64,000 nt of DNA from Asticcacaulis tiandongensis (GCF_006475605.1 NZ_ML636837.1:624584-688583); one strand, 5' to 3'. Numbered from the stretch's first letter, positions 43,809 through 53,660 are shown. Notes: a model not told the origin generated them from the letters alone. A program made the numbers and translations.

Positions 43809-43961
43809 ATGACGACAGAATCCGTAAGGGTTAAGTCCGATAAGGGGCGTCCCGAGGGGCTGAAGCTTCTGCTTCTGGCGGGACTTAGTGTACAGGCGTG
43901 GGGGGTATTGGTCGGTGTCAGCCTGATCGTACTCAATATCGCAGGTTTACAGGCACTCTGA
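43809..43961 (+). CDS. Candidate 50-aa single-pass membrane protein
   Basis: A short frame that starts ATGACGACAGAATCC and ends TGA at 43959. The N-terminal third is polar with a net positive charge (VRVKSDKGRPEG). The rest is one long hydrophobic segment (LKLLLLAGLSVQAWG, then VLVGVSLIVLNIAGLQAL). A GGGGTGATGAG lies just before the start. The positive-inside layout and uninterrupted helix make it a believable small membrane protein, but no family is recognised and the gap it lies in is otherwise non-coding. Confidence 0.45.
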   Translation: MTTESVRVKSDKGRPEGLKLLLLAGLSVQAWGVLVGVSLIVLNIAGLQAL

Positions 43962-44261
43962 TCGGCTCTGGCCTTAAGGGACCAGACGTTGCGTTAGCGT
44001 TGATAAATGGGTTCTGACCGAAGTTGCGAAAGCGCCGCTGCGGTCAGATGGTATGGCTGATAGGTATGAATTTCGCCTGTTGGGCGAGTTAAGTGCCAAA
44101 CAGTTACGCCATTGGCGGGGGAGTTCGGAAAAGACGCGGAAGGGCAATTGGGGGCTAAGGGGGAGTCCGCGTCTTTTTCGAATGTTTCAGGTTTTTGCAA
44201 GGCTGGCAGAGGGCGGGATATCCCTTCGTCAGCTTTGCCGCCATCTTGCGGTGCAGATGGC
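43962..44261. other. 300 bp without a convincing gene
   Basis: Between the small membrane ORF and the mutL stop. A 68-codon minus-strand frame (44200-43994) opens with TTG and encodes WHLTRPTGEIHTYQPYHL. It is 61 bp after mutL and has no recognisable domain. A plus-strand 70-codon frame (44053-44265) is equally unconvincing. No strong hairpin was found. Confidence 0.5.
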
Positions 44262-46169
44262 TTAGCGTCGGCCGAACAGCTTTTCGATATCTTTCAGCTT
44301 AAGTTCGACATAGGTCGGGCGTCCGTGGTTGCACTGACCGGAATGGGGGGTGGCTTCCATCTGACGCAGCAAGGCATTCATTTCATTGGCATTGAGGCGA
44401 CGACCGGCGCGTACCGAGTTACGACACGCCATATTGCCGCAAATCTCGGCCATGCGTTCCTTTAAGGCCAGGGCCTGACCGTGTTCAGCGATCTCATCGG
44501 CAAGATCGCGGATGAGACCGGCAACGTCGCCATCGCCAATCAGGGCGGGGACTTCGCGCACCAGAACGGTTGTTGGGCCAAAGGCTTCGATCATCAGGCC
44601 ATAGGCTTCAAATTCATCCTTAAGACCGATCAGGCGCGCCGTATCCGAGGCATCGAGATCAACCGCTTCGGGGATCAACAGGGTCTGACGTGCCACATTG
44701 CCGGTGGCCATCATCTGCTTCATCTGTTCATAGACTAGGCGTTCATGGGCGGCGTGCTGATCGACGATCACCAGACCGTCCTGCGTCTGGGCCAGAATAT
44801 AGGTTTCATGTAATTGCGCCCGTGCCGCCCCCAAGGGGAAGTGCGTGGCTTCAGGGGCGGGGGCAAAGCCTGATGTGGCCGTGTCGGACAGGCCGAACGG
44901 TTCGGCTTCGACGCGGGCAGAGGGCGCGAAGGCGGGTATGTCACGGTTATAATCAGGTTGATAATTGGGGTGGGGCTGTTCAGGTGTGGCATAGACCTGA
45001 GGGGCAAAACCAACCGAACTATAGGCCGAGGGCGTATATCCGCCATTCAGTGTCAACGGCGGCTGAACCGGCGCGCGGTAGCCGCTGGTGAGCGGGTTAA
45101 AGGCGCTCAGGGCCTGATCGGCGACGGTTGTCGCGGCGCGGTGTCCGGCGGCGGCCAGCGCATGTTTCAAAGCGCCGACAATCAGGCCACGCACCAGTGA
45201 GGGGTCACGGAAGCGTACTTCGGTCTTGGCCGGATGGACGTTTACATCAAGGTCTTGCGGGTCGATATCGACATAGAGCACGGCCATCGGATGCCGGTCA
45301 CGCGCCAGAAAATCGGCATAGGCACCGCGTAAGGCCCCTTGCAACAACTTGTCGCGCACCGGACGTCCATTGACGAACAGATACTGGTGCTGGGCATTGC
45401 CGCGCGAAAAGGTCGGCAGGCCCGCATAGCCGCTCAGGGTGACGCTTTCGCGGTTCTGGTCGATCAGCAGGGCATTATGACCGAAATCATCACCCAAAAG
45501 CGCCGCCAGACGTTTAAGCCGTCCTTCAAAGCCTTTGGATTCGGGGTAAAGCCTGAGGCTGCGCTTGCCATCAAGGGTGAGGGAAAAGCCGACGTCTTCG
45601 TGGGCCATGGCCTGACGTTTGACTTCTTCGGAAATGGCCATGTTTTCCGAACGATCCGTCTTCATGAATTTCAGACGTGCCGGTGTGGCGTAGAACAGGT
45701 CTTTTAATTCAACGCGTGTGCCGTGCGGGCGTGAGAAGGCGGCGGGACGCAGAGGGCTTATGCGTCCGGCATCGACTGTTATGGCTAAGGCAGTTTCCTG
45801 ACCGACGGCGCGTGAAGTGATCTCAAGGCGCGCCACTGATCCCATTGACGGCAATGCCTCGCCACGAAAGCCGAGGGTTTGAATGTGCAGAAGATCCCAT
45901 GTGCCGTCGGCCTGAGGTTTCAGTTTCGAAGTGGCGTGGCGTTCGACGGCCAGCGGCAGGTCAACCTCATCCATGCCGCGACCGTTGTCCTCAATGAGGA
46001 TGCGCGACAGGCCGCCGTTTTCGGCGGTGATATCAATTTGCGTTGCGCCCGCATCAATGGCGTTTTCCACCAGTTCCTTGATGGCCGAGGCGGGGCGCTC
46101 AACGACCTCACCGGCGGCGATGCGGTTGATAGTATCCTGAGGGAGACGAGCAATAATGGACATGGACAA
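44262..46169 (-). CDS. mutL: DNA mismatch repair protein MutL
   Basis: 635 aa. GHKL ATPase motifs: [18 protein letters not shown], and [10 protein letters not shown]. The C-terminal dimerisation domain carries [12 protein letters not shown], matching the metal-dependent endonuclease motif DQHA(x2)E(x4)E, so this MutL is probably a nicking enzyme. That fits a species with no MutH (no mutH seen here). A long proline-rich linker ([12 protein letters not shown]...) joins the halves. It starts 11 bp after the stop of an 83-aa gene. Confidence 0.95.
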   Translation of the reverse strand: MSMSIIARLPQDTINRIAAGEVVERPASAIKELVENAIDAGATQIDITAENGGLSRILIEDNGRGMDEVDLPLAVERHATSKLKPQADGTWDLLHIQTLGFRGEALPSMGSVARLEITSRAVGQETALAITVDAGRISPLRPAAFSRPHGTRVELKDLFYATPARLKFMKTDRSENMAISEEVKRQAMAHEDVGFSLTLDGKRSLRLYPESKGFEGRLKRLAALLGDDFGHNALLIDQNRESVTLSGYAGLPTFSRGNAQHQYLFVNGRPVRDKLLQGALRGAYADFLARDRHPMAVLYVDIDPQDLDVNVHPAKTEVRFRDPSLVRGLIVGALKHALAAAGHRAATTVADQALSAFNPLTSGYRAPVQPPLTLNGGYTPSAYSSVGFAPQVYATPEQPHPNYQPDYNRDIPAFAPSARVEAEPFGLSDTATSGFAPAPEATHFPLGAARAQLHETYILAQTQDGLVIVDQHAAHERLVYEQMKQMMATGNVARQTLLIPEAVDLDASDTARLIGLKDEFEAYGLMIEAFGPTTVLVREVPALIGDGDVAGLIRDLADEIAEHGQALALKERMAEICGNMACRNSVRAGRRLNANEMNALLRQMEATPHSGQCNHGRPTYVELKLKDIEKLFGRR

Positions 46170-46180
46170 AAGGTGTATTT

Positions 46181-46432
46181 CTAAAGGAGGTGGGTAGCAA
46201 ACTTGTCGATAAGGCCTTCGAGCAGACGGCCTTCGTCATTCAGATTATAGTTTGCATCAAAACCGGAAGCCGCCAACTGTTTGGTAAAAGCGTCATTACA
46301 GTTCTCAACCATTTCGTCAGATAGGGTGACGAAATACGCTGAGGAAGCATCCGGCCTGAAGTACTCGGTAAAGGGAAAATCCACGTTGCTGAGATATTCG
46401 TTTTCAGAGGGTGTGATGTGAATTCTTCTCAT
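46181..46432 (-). CDS. Small acidic protein of unknown function upstream of mutL
   Basis: 83 aa ([16 protein letters not shown]...). It is acidic, with a single cysteine and no membrane segment or known motif. Base use is slightly AT-richer than in neighbours. The 11-bp spacing to mutL on the same strand suggests cotranscription. It could be a horizontally acquired orphan; I cannot give it a role. Confidence 0.6.
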   Translation of the reverse strand: MRRIHITPSENEYLSNVDFPFTEYFRPDASSAYFVTLSDEMVENCNDAFTKQLAASGFDANYNLNDEGRLLEGLIDKFATHLL

Positions 46433-46500
46433 GCCATGCGCTTAGTATATGGAAATCCAAAGAGCTTGAACTTTCGGGTGAGTCCCGCGTAACCACCAAC

Positions 46501-46528
46501 AAAAAGGGCCGTCTTACGACGACCCTTT
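46501..46528 (-). terminator. Terminator of the ileS-lspA-DUF3035 transcription unit
   Basis: On the minus strand, GAAAGGGTCGTC pairs with GACGGCCCTTTTT around GTAA with a few mismatches, leaving T residues after the stem. Located after the 41-nt stem-loop that follows the DUF3035 gene. Confidence 0.65.
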
Positions 46529-46551
46529 CAGCTAATATTTAAATCCCGTAA

Positions 46552-46592
46552 CGCCTTAAAGTACACTGAGCGTAGCGAAGGCCTTTAAGGCG
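46552..46592 (-). repeat. 41-nt stem-loop repeat, copy A, 4 bp after the DUF3035 stop
   Basis: Perfect 10-bp stem CGCCTTAAAG/CTTTAAGGCG around a 21-nt loop containing ACACTGAGCGTAGCGAAGG. A second copy with a different but also perfect stem follows leuC. Confidence 0.75.
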
Positions 46593-46596
46593 AGGT

Positions 46597-47160
46597 CTAT
46601 AGGCCTGGCAGTTTGAAGGTTTTTTCCTTCTTCTGCTGGATGACCACCGAATTGTCGCCGATCAGGCCACGGATGCGGGCGGCTTCGGCGTCAGCATTAA
46701 CCGCAGCGGTTTCATTACCCAATGCGGTATTGGCGGCTGCGTCAGGGTTCGGCTGGTCGTTCTTGCGCCAGAACAAGACCTTATTGGCGAAACTTTCGTC
46801 CTTATAGGCCAGATCGCCGAATTCATCATCCACCACATAGCGGGCCAGCGGGTCAGCCTTATCGGCACCGGCCTTACCGGCCAGAAGTCTTTCGCCGTCC
46901 GAACGCGTAGCGGCCTGACGTTCACCAAACAGGGCTTCACGAGCCGCGCTGTCGGGTTGCAGTTCCTGCGGACGGGGTTCACCCGGTGCCGGTGGGCGCA
47001 GGGCGAAGTTAGGCGGCACCGTCAGGGGGGCCTTGGTGACGATGCGGAATTCGTCAGGGACCACCTTGTTCATGCCGAGCGCGTTGCGCGTGGAGTTGCA
47101 CCCCGTCAGGCTCACAACAGCCATCAGCGCTACCCCCGCCACCAAGCTAACCGATTTCAT
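46597..47160 (-). CDS. DUF3035/BamF-like outer-membrane lipoprotein
   Basis: 187 aa. The lipobox SLTGC places lipidation at Cys21, and the mature N-terminus (NSTRNALGMNKVVPDEFRIV) plus TVPPNFALRPPAPG is typical of the alphaproteobacterial DUF3035 family. This has been linked to BamF, a subunit of the outer-membrane protein assembly complex in Caulobacter. The rest is disordered and Ala/Asp-rich. It lies directly downstream of lspA, whose product would process it, a shared arrangement across the class. The BamF identity needs a similarity search. Confidence 0.78.
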   Translation of the reverse strand: MKSVSLVAGVALMAVVSLTGCNSTRNALGMNKVVPDEFRIVTKAPLTVPPNFALRPPAPGEPRPQELQPDSAAREALFGERQAATRSDGERLLAGKAGADKADPLARYVVDDEFGDLAYKDESFANKVLFWRKNDQPNPDAAANTALGNETAAVNADAEAARIRGLIGDNSVVIQQKKEKTFKLPGL

Positions 47161-47246
47161 ATTCTGCTCCGCATTCCTGTCGTTGCCCTTATCTGAAAAG
47201 GGGACGAAAACTGTTACTTGCTTTTGTTGCCCCTGCCAAGGGGCAC

Positions 47247-47774
47247 TTAACTGTGTTTGGTGTCGTCTTTGGTTTCCGAACGGCTCAGCAGGAACACGTC
47301 CAGAAACAGGCAGGCGACCCCGATATTGATGGCGGCATCGGCGATATTAAAGACCCACGGGAAATATAGCCCCGAAAAATCCAGAAAATCGACGACCGCG
47401 CCGTAGTAGATCCGGTCAATGGCATTGCCGATAGCCCCGCCGGCCACCAGCGCCAGACCATAGGTCAGAACCGGCTTTGTACCCTTGCGCAACCAATCGA
47501 TAAGAAAGACCGCTACACCAAGGGAAAACACCACCAGAACCCATCGGCCCCAGCCATCGGACGATAATAGACCGAAGCTGACGCCCTTGTTCCACACCAT
47601 AGTGAAAGAGAACAACGGCGAAATCTTGACCTGTTGCAACAGGGCGAGATTCAGTTCGTATAAAATCCACCATTTCGATACCTGATCAAGGATCAGGGCG
47701 ACGAGGGCGACCAGAAGGCCTTTGCGGCCGAGAGCCGTGGTGATGGGGGCGGCGAAATGGGTGTTAAGCGACAT
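47247..47774 (-). CDS. lspA: Lipoprotein signal peptidase (signal peptidase II)
   Basis: 175 aa, four membrane helices. Cleaves the signal peptide from diacylglyceryl-modified prolipoproteins. The two catalytic aspartates are in GNAIDRIYYGAVVDFLD and FNIADAAINIGVACL. Runs between ileS and the DUF3035 gene on the same strand, the classic ileS-lspA order. Confidence 0.95.
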   Translation of the reverse strand: MSLNTHFAAPITTALGRKGLLVALVALILDQVSKWWILYELNLALLQQVKISPLFSFTMVWNKGVSFGLLSSDGWGRWVLVVFSLGVAVFLIDWLRKGTKPVLTYGLALVAGGAIGNAIDRIYYGAVVDFLDFSGLYFPWVFNIADAAINIGVACLFLDVFLLSRSETKDDTKHS

Positions 47775-47784
47775 GGATGTGGCT

Positions 47785-47840
47785 CCCCCCCTCCGTCAGC
47801 GACGTTGCGCTGCCACCTCCCCCGTAAACGGGGGAGGATG
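47785..47840 (-). repeat. Dispersed two-hairpin intergenic repeat, copy 7 (between ileS and lspA)
   Basis: Stem GTCAGCG... GCGCTG and a second, near-perfect stem CCTCCCCCGT-AA-ACGGGGGAGG, ending ATG. It is 3' of ileS (29 bp) and just upstream of lspA in an operon, so it may affect read-through or the lspA message. Confidence 0.78.
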
Positions 47841-47869
47841 TAAAAATTCTGGCGTCGCGTTTTATATTA

Positions 47870-50761
47870 TTAGCCATGGGCGGCGTCCCACTCGGCCACG
47901 GCTTCGGCATCACGCAATGACAGGTCAGGATAGCGCGGGTCAGAGCCGACTTCGGGCAGGATGCGCCAGGAACGCTGGCACTTATTGCCTTCGGCACGTG
48001 GTACGGTCACGCCAATGCCCGCCGTGTCTTCAAGGCGGAACGCGCCTTCCGGAGCGGCTTCGTTTTTAAGTGTCGCCTGAGACGTGCGGAAGATTTCGGC
48101 GGCATCATTGCCTTCAAAAGCCGCGATCAGGTGGGCGTCTTCGACATAGACCACAGGGGCGGCTTCCAAGGCACCGCCAATGCGCTTTTCACGGCGTTCG
48201 ATCTCAAGGGCGGCGGTGACGACCGACAGCACTTTTTCGATGCGTGCCCAGCGGTCGGCTTCGGCGGGGTTGTGCCATTCGGCGGGCACAGGTTCCAGCA
48301 CACGGAAGATATTTGCGCCCTCATTGTAACGCGAGGCATGGGCTTCTTCGGTGGTGAAGGTGAGGATCGGGCCAAGCCAGCCGGTCAGGCGCTCAAACAG
48401 GATGTTGAGCACGGTGCGACAGGCGCGGCGTTTCAGATCGGACGGCTGATCGCAATAGAGGCTGTCTTTGCGGATATCGAAATACAACGCCGACAGGGTT
48501 TGCGAGGCGAAATCGGCCACCGGACGGATGACGCCTGCGAAATCATAACGCAGATAGGCGTCGCGCACATCGGCATCGAGTTGATGTACACCGTGCAGGA
48601 TATAGCGTTCCAGTGACGGCAGGTCTGTATATTCCACGGCTTCGGAAGCGTCATAGCCTTTGAGCGCGCCCAAGAGATAGCGGATCGAATTGCGCAGTTT
48701 GCGGTAGGCATCGACGGTCGTCTGGATGATCTGTTTGCCGATACGCAGGTCGTCGGAATAGTCGGACAGGGCGACCCACAGGCGCAGGATTTCGATGCCG
48801 TATTCCTTGGCTACGTCCTGAGGGGCAACGACATTGCCCTTGGATTTCGACATCTTCTCGCCGTTCTCATCCAGCACGAAGCCGTGCGTCAGGACGGCCC
48901 TGAACGGGGCAACGCCGCGTGTGCCGCAGGATTCCAGAAGCGACGACTGAAACCAGCCGCGATGCTGATCGGAGCCTTCGAGATAGAGGTCGGCGACTGG
49001 GTAGGCGCTGTCGGGTTTGTTGAAGGTAAAGGCGTGGGTGGAGCCGGAATCAAACCACACATCAAGGATGTCGGTGATCTTCTCGAAATCCGCCGGATTA
49101 TAGGTGTTACCGAGGAAGTCTTCGTCGGGACGCAGGAACCATGCGTCGGCCCCTTCGGTTTCGATCAGTTTGATGATGCGGTCGTTGACGGCTTCGTCTT
49201 TCAGCGGTTCGCCGGTTGCTTTGTTGACATACATGGCCAGCGGCGTGCCCCAGTTGCGCTGACGGCTGATAAGCCAGTCGGGGCGCGTTTCAACCATGGC
49301 ACCGATACGGTTGCGGCCCTGATCGGGGTAGAAGGTCGTTTCCTTGATGGCGGCGATAGCTTTTTGACGGAGTTGGCCTTCGCCATCCATGCGGATGAAC
49401 CACTGGGGCGTGTTGCGGAAGATGACCGGTGCCTTTGAGCGCCATGAGTGCGGATAGGAGTGTTCGACACGCCCGCGCGCCAGCAGGTTTCCGGCCTCGA
49501 TCAGTTTGTTCATCACCTCAGTGTTGGCGGGGCCGAATTTACCGGCTTTTTTGCCTTCGGTCTCGATGACCTTCAGGCCCGCGAACAACGGCACATGCGG
49601 GTAATAGGCCCCGTCGGGGTCAACCGTGTCAGGGATGGCGTCGAGGCTGAAGCCGGATTTGAGCCAGATCAGATAGTCGTCCGCGCCGTGGCCGGGAGCG
49701 GTGTGCACAAAGCCCGTACCGGCATCGTCAGTGACGTGATCACCGGCCAGCATGGGGACGTCGAAACCGTAGCCTTCGTCGAATTGCGCAAGCGGGTGCG
49801 ACAGGACATAGCCCTGAAGCGTTTCAGGCATAAGGCTTTCGACCTTGACAAAGGCCGTAGCATTGGCGGCTTTGAGCACGTCATCGGCCAGTTTTTCGGC
49901 CACGATCAGGCGATCACCGGCCTTGGCCCATGGCGCGAAGCCAAGGGCTTCTTCGGTAGCCATTTCGGTGATTTCATAAACGGCGTAGGCGATCTTCGGG
50001 TTGAAGCTGACGGCGCGGTTGGCCGGTATTGTCCACGGGGTCGTTGTCCAGATGACAACGGATGAGGTTTGCCCTCTGACGGGGAACTTTACCCAGACGG
50101 TGGGCGAGGTGTGGTTGGCATATTCGACCTCGGCATCGGCCAGAGCCGTGCGTTCGACCGGCGACCACATGACCGGCTTTGAGCCGCGATAAAGCTGACC
50201 TGACATCAGGAATTTGTGGAATTCCTTGGTCACGGCCGCTTCGGACGAGAAATCCATGGTGGCGTAGCGCTTATCCCATTCACCAAGCACGCCAAGACGC
50301 TTGAACTCCTCGCGCTGAATGTCGATCCATTTCGCGGCATATTCACGGCAGGCCTTACGGAATTCTTTGGCAGGCACCTCGTCCTTTTTGCGGCCCTTGG
50401 CGCGGAATTCTTCTTCGATCTTCCATTCAATCGGCAGGCCGTGGCAATCCCAACCGGGGATATAGTCCACGTCCTTACCCAGCAGGAACTGCGAGCGGAC
50501 GATGAAGTCCTTGAGGATCTTATTGAGTGCATGGCCGATATGGATATTGCCATTGGCATAGGGGGGGCCATCGTGCAGCACATAGGTTTCCGCACCGGCC
50601 GCCTGACGGGCCTTACGCACCGCGTGATACAGGTCGGCGGCTTCCCACTTTTTGAGCCATTCCGGCTCGGCCTTGGGCAGGCCTGCGCGCATGGGGAATT
50701 CGGTTTCGGGCAAAAAGACCGTTTCGCGGTAGTCGCGGGGCGTTTGGGATTCGGAAGACAT
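47870..50761 (-). CDS. ileS: Isoleucyl-tRNA synthetase
   Basis: 963 aa from the ATG at 50761 (MSSESQTPRDYRETVFLP). The frame is open further upstream but lacks similarity. Class I motifs: HIGH in GNIHIGHALNK, and KMSKS in EKMSKSKGNVV. An editing (CP1) domain is present with the threonine-rich WTTTPWTIPAN. C-terminal anticodon-binding helices follow. It leads the ileS-lspA-DUF3035 unit. A repeat-family hairpin lies behind its stop. Confidence 0.96.
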   Translation of the reverse strand: MSSESQTPRDYRETVFLPETEFPMRAGLPKAEPEWLKKWEAADLYHAVRKARQAAGAETYVLHDGPPYANGNIHIGHALNKILKDFIVRSQFLLGKDVDYIPGWDCHGLPIEWKIEEEFRAKGRKKDEVPAKEFRKACREYAAKWIDIQREEFKRLGVLGEWDKRYATMDFSSEAAVTKEFHKFLMSGQLYRGSKPVMWSPVERTALADAEVEYANHTSPTVWVKFPVRGQTSSVVIWTTTPWTIPANRAVSFNPKIAYAVYEITEMATEEALGFAPWAKAGDRLIVAEKLADDVLKAANATAFVKVESLMPETLQGYVLSHPLAQFDEGYGFDVPMLAGDHVTDDAGTGFVHTAPGHGADDYLIWLKSGFSLDAIPDTVDPDGAYYPHVPLFAGLKVIETEGKKAGKFGPANTEVMNKLIEAGNLLARGRVEHSYPHSWRSKAPVIFRNTPQWFIRMDGEGQLRQKAIAAIKETTFYPDQGRNRIGAMVETRPDWLISRQRNWGTPLAMYVNKATGEPLKDEAVNDRIIKLIETEGADAWFLRPDEDFLGNTYNPADFEKITDILDVWFDSGSTHAFTFNKPDSAYPVADLYLEGSDQHRGWFQSSLLESCGTRGVAPFRAVLTHGFVLDENGEKMSKSKGNVVAPQDVAKEYGIEILRLWVALSDYSDDLRIGKQIIQTTVDAYRKLRNSIRYLLGALKGYDASEAVEYTDLPSLERYILHGVHQLDADVRDAYLRYDFAGVIRPVADFASQTLSALYFDIRKDSLYCDQPSDLKRRACRTVLNILFERLTGWLGPILTFTTEEAHASRYNEGANIFRVLEPVPAEWHNPAEADRWARIEKVLSVVTAALEIERREKRIGGALEAAPVVYVEDAHLIAAFEGNDAAEIFRTSQATLKNEAAPEGAFRLEDTAGIGVTVPRAEGNKCQRSWRILPEVGSDPRYPDLSLRDAEAVAEWDAAHG

Positions 50762-50970
50762 AGTGTCTGATATGATCTCTGGAAATGGGGGCACAGAAGG
50801 GGGCGCGAGCATATGTCCCGGCACAGGCCCTTTGATATGAGGGGCCTATACCGGGCTGGAAATTCGGAAAGTCGCCCGTATCATAGACATAACTCATGCG
50901 TTTATCAGAGGCGGGCAGGGTTGCCTAGGGTTTTTCGGGTTTGATAAGCGGCAGAGATCAAGGCAAGCCA

Positions 50971-51030
50971 GATGCCCCACCCGTCATCGCTCACGCGATG
51001 CCACCCTCCCCGACAAGTCAGGGAGGTATG
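50971..51030 (+). repeat. Dispersed two-hairpin intergenic repeat, copy 8 (in the ileS-GH115 divergent gap)
   Basis: GATGCCCCACCCGT, stem CATCGC-TCAC-GCGATG, then CCTCCC...GGGAGG and TATG. Nearly identical to copy 10. It is one of the two exceptions lying 5' to genes. Confidence 0.8.
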
Positions 51031-51090
51031 AAGTTATCTGATAACGGGGTTGATCCGGCGGGCTATGAACGATACTGATTGTTTCTAACC

Positions 51091-51096
51091 TATAAT
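51091..51096 (+). promoter_or_regulatory. Possible -10 box of the GH115 gene
   Basis: TATAAT at 51091 lies 20 bp before the GH115 ATG, next to AAAAAGGG (ribosome binding site). No good -35 is found 17 bp upstream. Together with repeat copy 8, this is all I see in the 355-bp ileS-GH115 gap, apart from an imperfect hairpin AGGCCC/GGGCCT near 50826-50848. Confidence 0.3.
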
Positions 51097-51116
51097 GATC
51101 AAAAAGGGATGTGACC

Positions 51117-53549
51117 ATGCGGGTCTGGCTGACGATGCTATGCGGATTGGTGTTGCCTTCGGTGGTTTGGGCGGACGCCTCATGGATCAGTGAAGCGCCG
51201 AAACGCGGCGGTATGGCCATTGTGGGGGCGTCCCCGGCTGATATTGTGGTGTCGGCCACGGATGCGCCGGTGGTCGGCATTGCTGCTGAAGACCTGAGTG
51301 AGGACATTGCACGCGTGACGGGTCAGAAGCCGTCGGTGTCTGGTTCGGGCAGCGCCACGCAGCAGATATGGATCGGTACACAGGGCGTTAATCCGCTGAT
51401 CGAGGAGCTGATCAAGCGGCGCAAGATCAATGTGTCGGCGCTCAATGACTGCTGGGAATGTTATGCGGTCATCAGCGTGCAAAAGCCCATTCAGGGCGTT
51501 GACGCGGCGCTGGTGATTGTCGGTTCTGACCGGCGCGGAACGGCCTATGGCGTCTATGCCTTGTCGGAAGCGATTGGCGTATCACCCTGGTACTGGTGGG
51601 CGGATGTTGCGCCTCAGAAGAAGGCGGCGCTCTATACGGGGCAGGTCAAGTATCTCTCGGAAGGGCCGTCGGTGAAATATCGCGGCTTGTTTATCAATGA
51701 CGAAGACTGGGGCCTGTTCCCGTGGGCGGCCAACACCTTTGATCCGGAAACGGGCAATATCGGGCCGAAAACCTATGAGAAGGTGTTCGAGCTTTTGCTG
51801 CGCCTGAAGGCCAACACGCTGTGGCCCGCCATGCATAAGGTATCCACACCGTTCAATGCTGATCCGGAGAATGCGAAGCTGGCGGATCGTTATGCCATCG
51901 TCATGGGCTCAAGCCATGCCGAGCCGATGTTGCGCAACAATGTGGGCGAGTGGAAAGAGGCCGGATCACAGTTCAACTATGTGATCAATGCCGAAGGGGT
52001 GAAATCCTATTGGCGCGAACGCCTGAAGACCAACCACGCCTATGAAAGCCACTATAGTCTGGGGATGCGCGGCATCCACGATTCCGGCATTGTCGGCGTC
52101 GATACGGTTGAGGAGCGCCGTGACCTGCTTGACCGGATTATTACCGATCAGCGTCAGATGCTGCGCGAGGAGGTGGGTGACCCCGAAGGTCTGCCGCAGA
52201 TGTTCGTGCCCTATAAGGAGGTGCTGGAAATCTATCGGGCGGGCCTGAAGGTGCCTGAGGATGTCACCCTTGTCTGGCCGAACGACAATTTCGGCTATAT
52301 CCGCCAGTTCCCCAATGCCGATGAACGCAAACGCAGCGGCGGGTCGGGCGTCTATTATCACCTGTCCTATCTGGGGGCACCGATGGCCTATCTGTGGCTG
52401 TCGACCACGCCGCCAGCCCTGATTGGTGCGGAACTGACGCGGGCCTATGATAACGGCATTGACCGTTTCTGGATGATCAATGCCGGGGATATCAAGCCTG
52501 CCGAGGTCAATCTGTCCTACGTGTTTGATCTGGCGTGGGATGTGGACGGGGTGCGCAAGCTGTCGCAGCGTGAATATCTCAATCAGTTTGCGGCAAAGAC
52601 TTTTGGGGCAACTCAGTCCGAAGCCATTGGCGGGGTGCTGGATCAGTATTACCGCCTGAATTACGTGCGTAAGCCGGAGCATTTGCAATATCACCTGCCG
52701 ACCGCAAGGCGTGGGCGTTCGGGTCTGCCGATCTATGAGGTGTTGCCGCGTCTCGGGGCCTTTAAGGCCATGACGAACGACCTTGAGGGCGTCAAGGCGG
52801 CGGTGCCAGAGGCGCAGCGCGACGGGTTCTTCCAGCTGGTTGAATATCCGGTCAAGGCCTCCGCGCTGGCCAATGAGCGGTTCTTTGCACTGGAATCCTT
52901 TGCGGGGAGCTATGAAAATAACCCTGAGCGCGGGATGATCCATGCCTATAAGGCGCGGGCGGCCGATGCGGCGCTCAAAGACCTGACGCGGGCCTATGGC
53001 GAGGATATTGCCGGTGGCAAATGGCGCGGGTTCATCAATGAGGAACCGGCGGATAATCTGTGGCTCTCCTATCGTCTTGCGGCCCCGATGCTGCCTGCGG
53101 AAGGGATGGCAAAAGACGGTGAACTGCCGATGGTCAAGATACATGATCCGGTGATCCGGCTTGAGGCGACGGCCAACAAGGATTGGGCCTTTGTGCAGGG
53201 ATTGGGCCGTGGGGAAGGCAGCGTGCGGGCGTTGAAGGCCGGTGCGCAAAACCGTGTGACGGCAGACGTGCCGGAGGCGGGTAAATGGACCGTGACGGCG
53301 CATATTATACCGATTTATCCGACCGATGGGGCGACGGCCTGGACGCTCAATCTTGTGGTCAACGGCCAGACTAAGACACTGACCTTTGATCGTGCCGATC
53401 AGAACGCCTATTGGGCACAAGGGGTGTTGAATAATCGCCTGAGCGAAAGCGTGACGCTGGACTTGCCAGCGGGGACGCAGACCGTGTCAATCATCAGTCC
53501 GCAGGCGGATTTGATTCTGGACGGGATTGATATTCAGCCCGCGAAGTAG
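51117..53549 (+). CDS. Glycosyl hydrolase family 115 (xylan alpha-1,2-glucuronidase)
   Basis: GH115 enzymes remove (4-O-methyl-)glucuronic acid side chains from glucuronoxylan. 810 aa from the ATG at 51117, which is 8 bp after an AAAAAGGG site; the GTG at 51111 would be too close. Sec signal peptide (RVWLTMLCGLVLPSVVWA). The conserved core reads DRRGTAYGVYALSEAIGVSPWYWWADV, then KYRGLFINDEDW and KANTLWPAMH; then MGSSHAEPMLRNN and HLSYLGAPMAYLWL. A C-terminal beta domain follows (about 680-810). Its presence hints at plant-polysaccharide use. It stands alone: no xylanase or TonB receptor gene is adjacent. Confidence 0.9.
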   Translation: MRVWLTMLCGLVLPSVVWADASWISEAPKRGGMAIVGASPADIVVSATDAPVVGIAAEDLSEDIARVTGQKPSVSGSGSATQQIWIGTQGVNPLIEELIKRRKINVSALNDCWECYAVISVQKPIQGVDAALVIVGSDRRGTAYGVYALSEAIGVSPWYWWADVAPQKKAALYTGQVKYLSEGPSVKYRGLFINDEDWGLFPWAANTFDPETGNIGPKTYEKVFELLLRLKANTLWPAMHKVSTPFNADPENAKLADRYAIVMGSSHAEPMLRNNVGEWKEAGSQFNYVINAEGVKSYWRERLKTNHAYESHYSLGMRGIHDSGIVGVDTVEERRDLLDRIITDQRQMLREEVGDPEGLPQMFVPYKEVLEIYRAGLKVPEDVTLVWPNDNFGYIRQFPNADERKRSGGSGVYYHLSYLGAPMAYLWLSTTPPALIGAELTRAYDNGIDRFWMINAGDIKPAEVNLSYVFDLAWDVDGVRKLSQREYLNQFAAKTFGATQSEAIGGVLDQYYRLNYVRKPEHLQYHLPTARRGRSGLPIYEVLPRLGAFKAMTNDLEGVKAAVPEAQRDGFFQLVEYPVKASALANERFFALESFAGSYENNPERGMIHAYKARAADAALKDLTRAYGEDIAGGKWRGFINEEPADNLWLSYRLAAPMLPAEGMAKDGELPMVKIHDPVIRLEATANKDWAFVQGLGRGEGSVRALKAGAQNRVTADVPEAGKWTVTAHIIPIYPTDGATAWTLNLVVNGQTKTLTFDRADQNAYWAQGVLNNRLSESVTLDLPAGTQTVSIISPQADLILDGIDIQPAK

Positions 53550-53566
53550 GTTTAAGTGTATGCCGT

Positions 53567-53630
53567 CATACCTCCCCATCTTTGATGGGGAGGGGGACCG
53601 CCGCGCAGCGGGGATGGTGGGGTGTCTTGT
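53567..53630 (+). repeat. Dispersed two-hairpin intergenic repeat, copy 9 (inverted; 3' of GH115)
   Basis: Read on the plus strand: CATACCTCCCCATC...GATGGGGAGG, then CCGCCGCGCAGCGG, then ATGGTGGGGTGTCTT. This is the reverse orientation of copy 10, so both have the CATACCTCCC end facing the gene they follow. The GH115 stop is 17 bp away. Confidence 0.8.
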
Positions 53631-53660
53631 CTGAATTTGGGGCGTGCTGTTAAGTCAGTA

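Noticed and set aside
43994-44200. 68-codon minus-strand frame downstream of mutL
   Set aside because: TTG start, no domain, and no conserved ribosome binding site seen; left as a note in the non-coding entry.
51966-53420. Minus-strand frame of 484 codons within the GH115 gene
   Set aside because: The GH115 reading is long, has a signal peptide and matches the family; the antisense frame has no recognisable domain.
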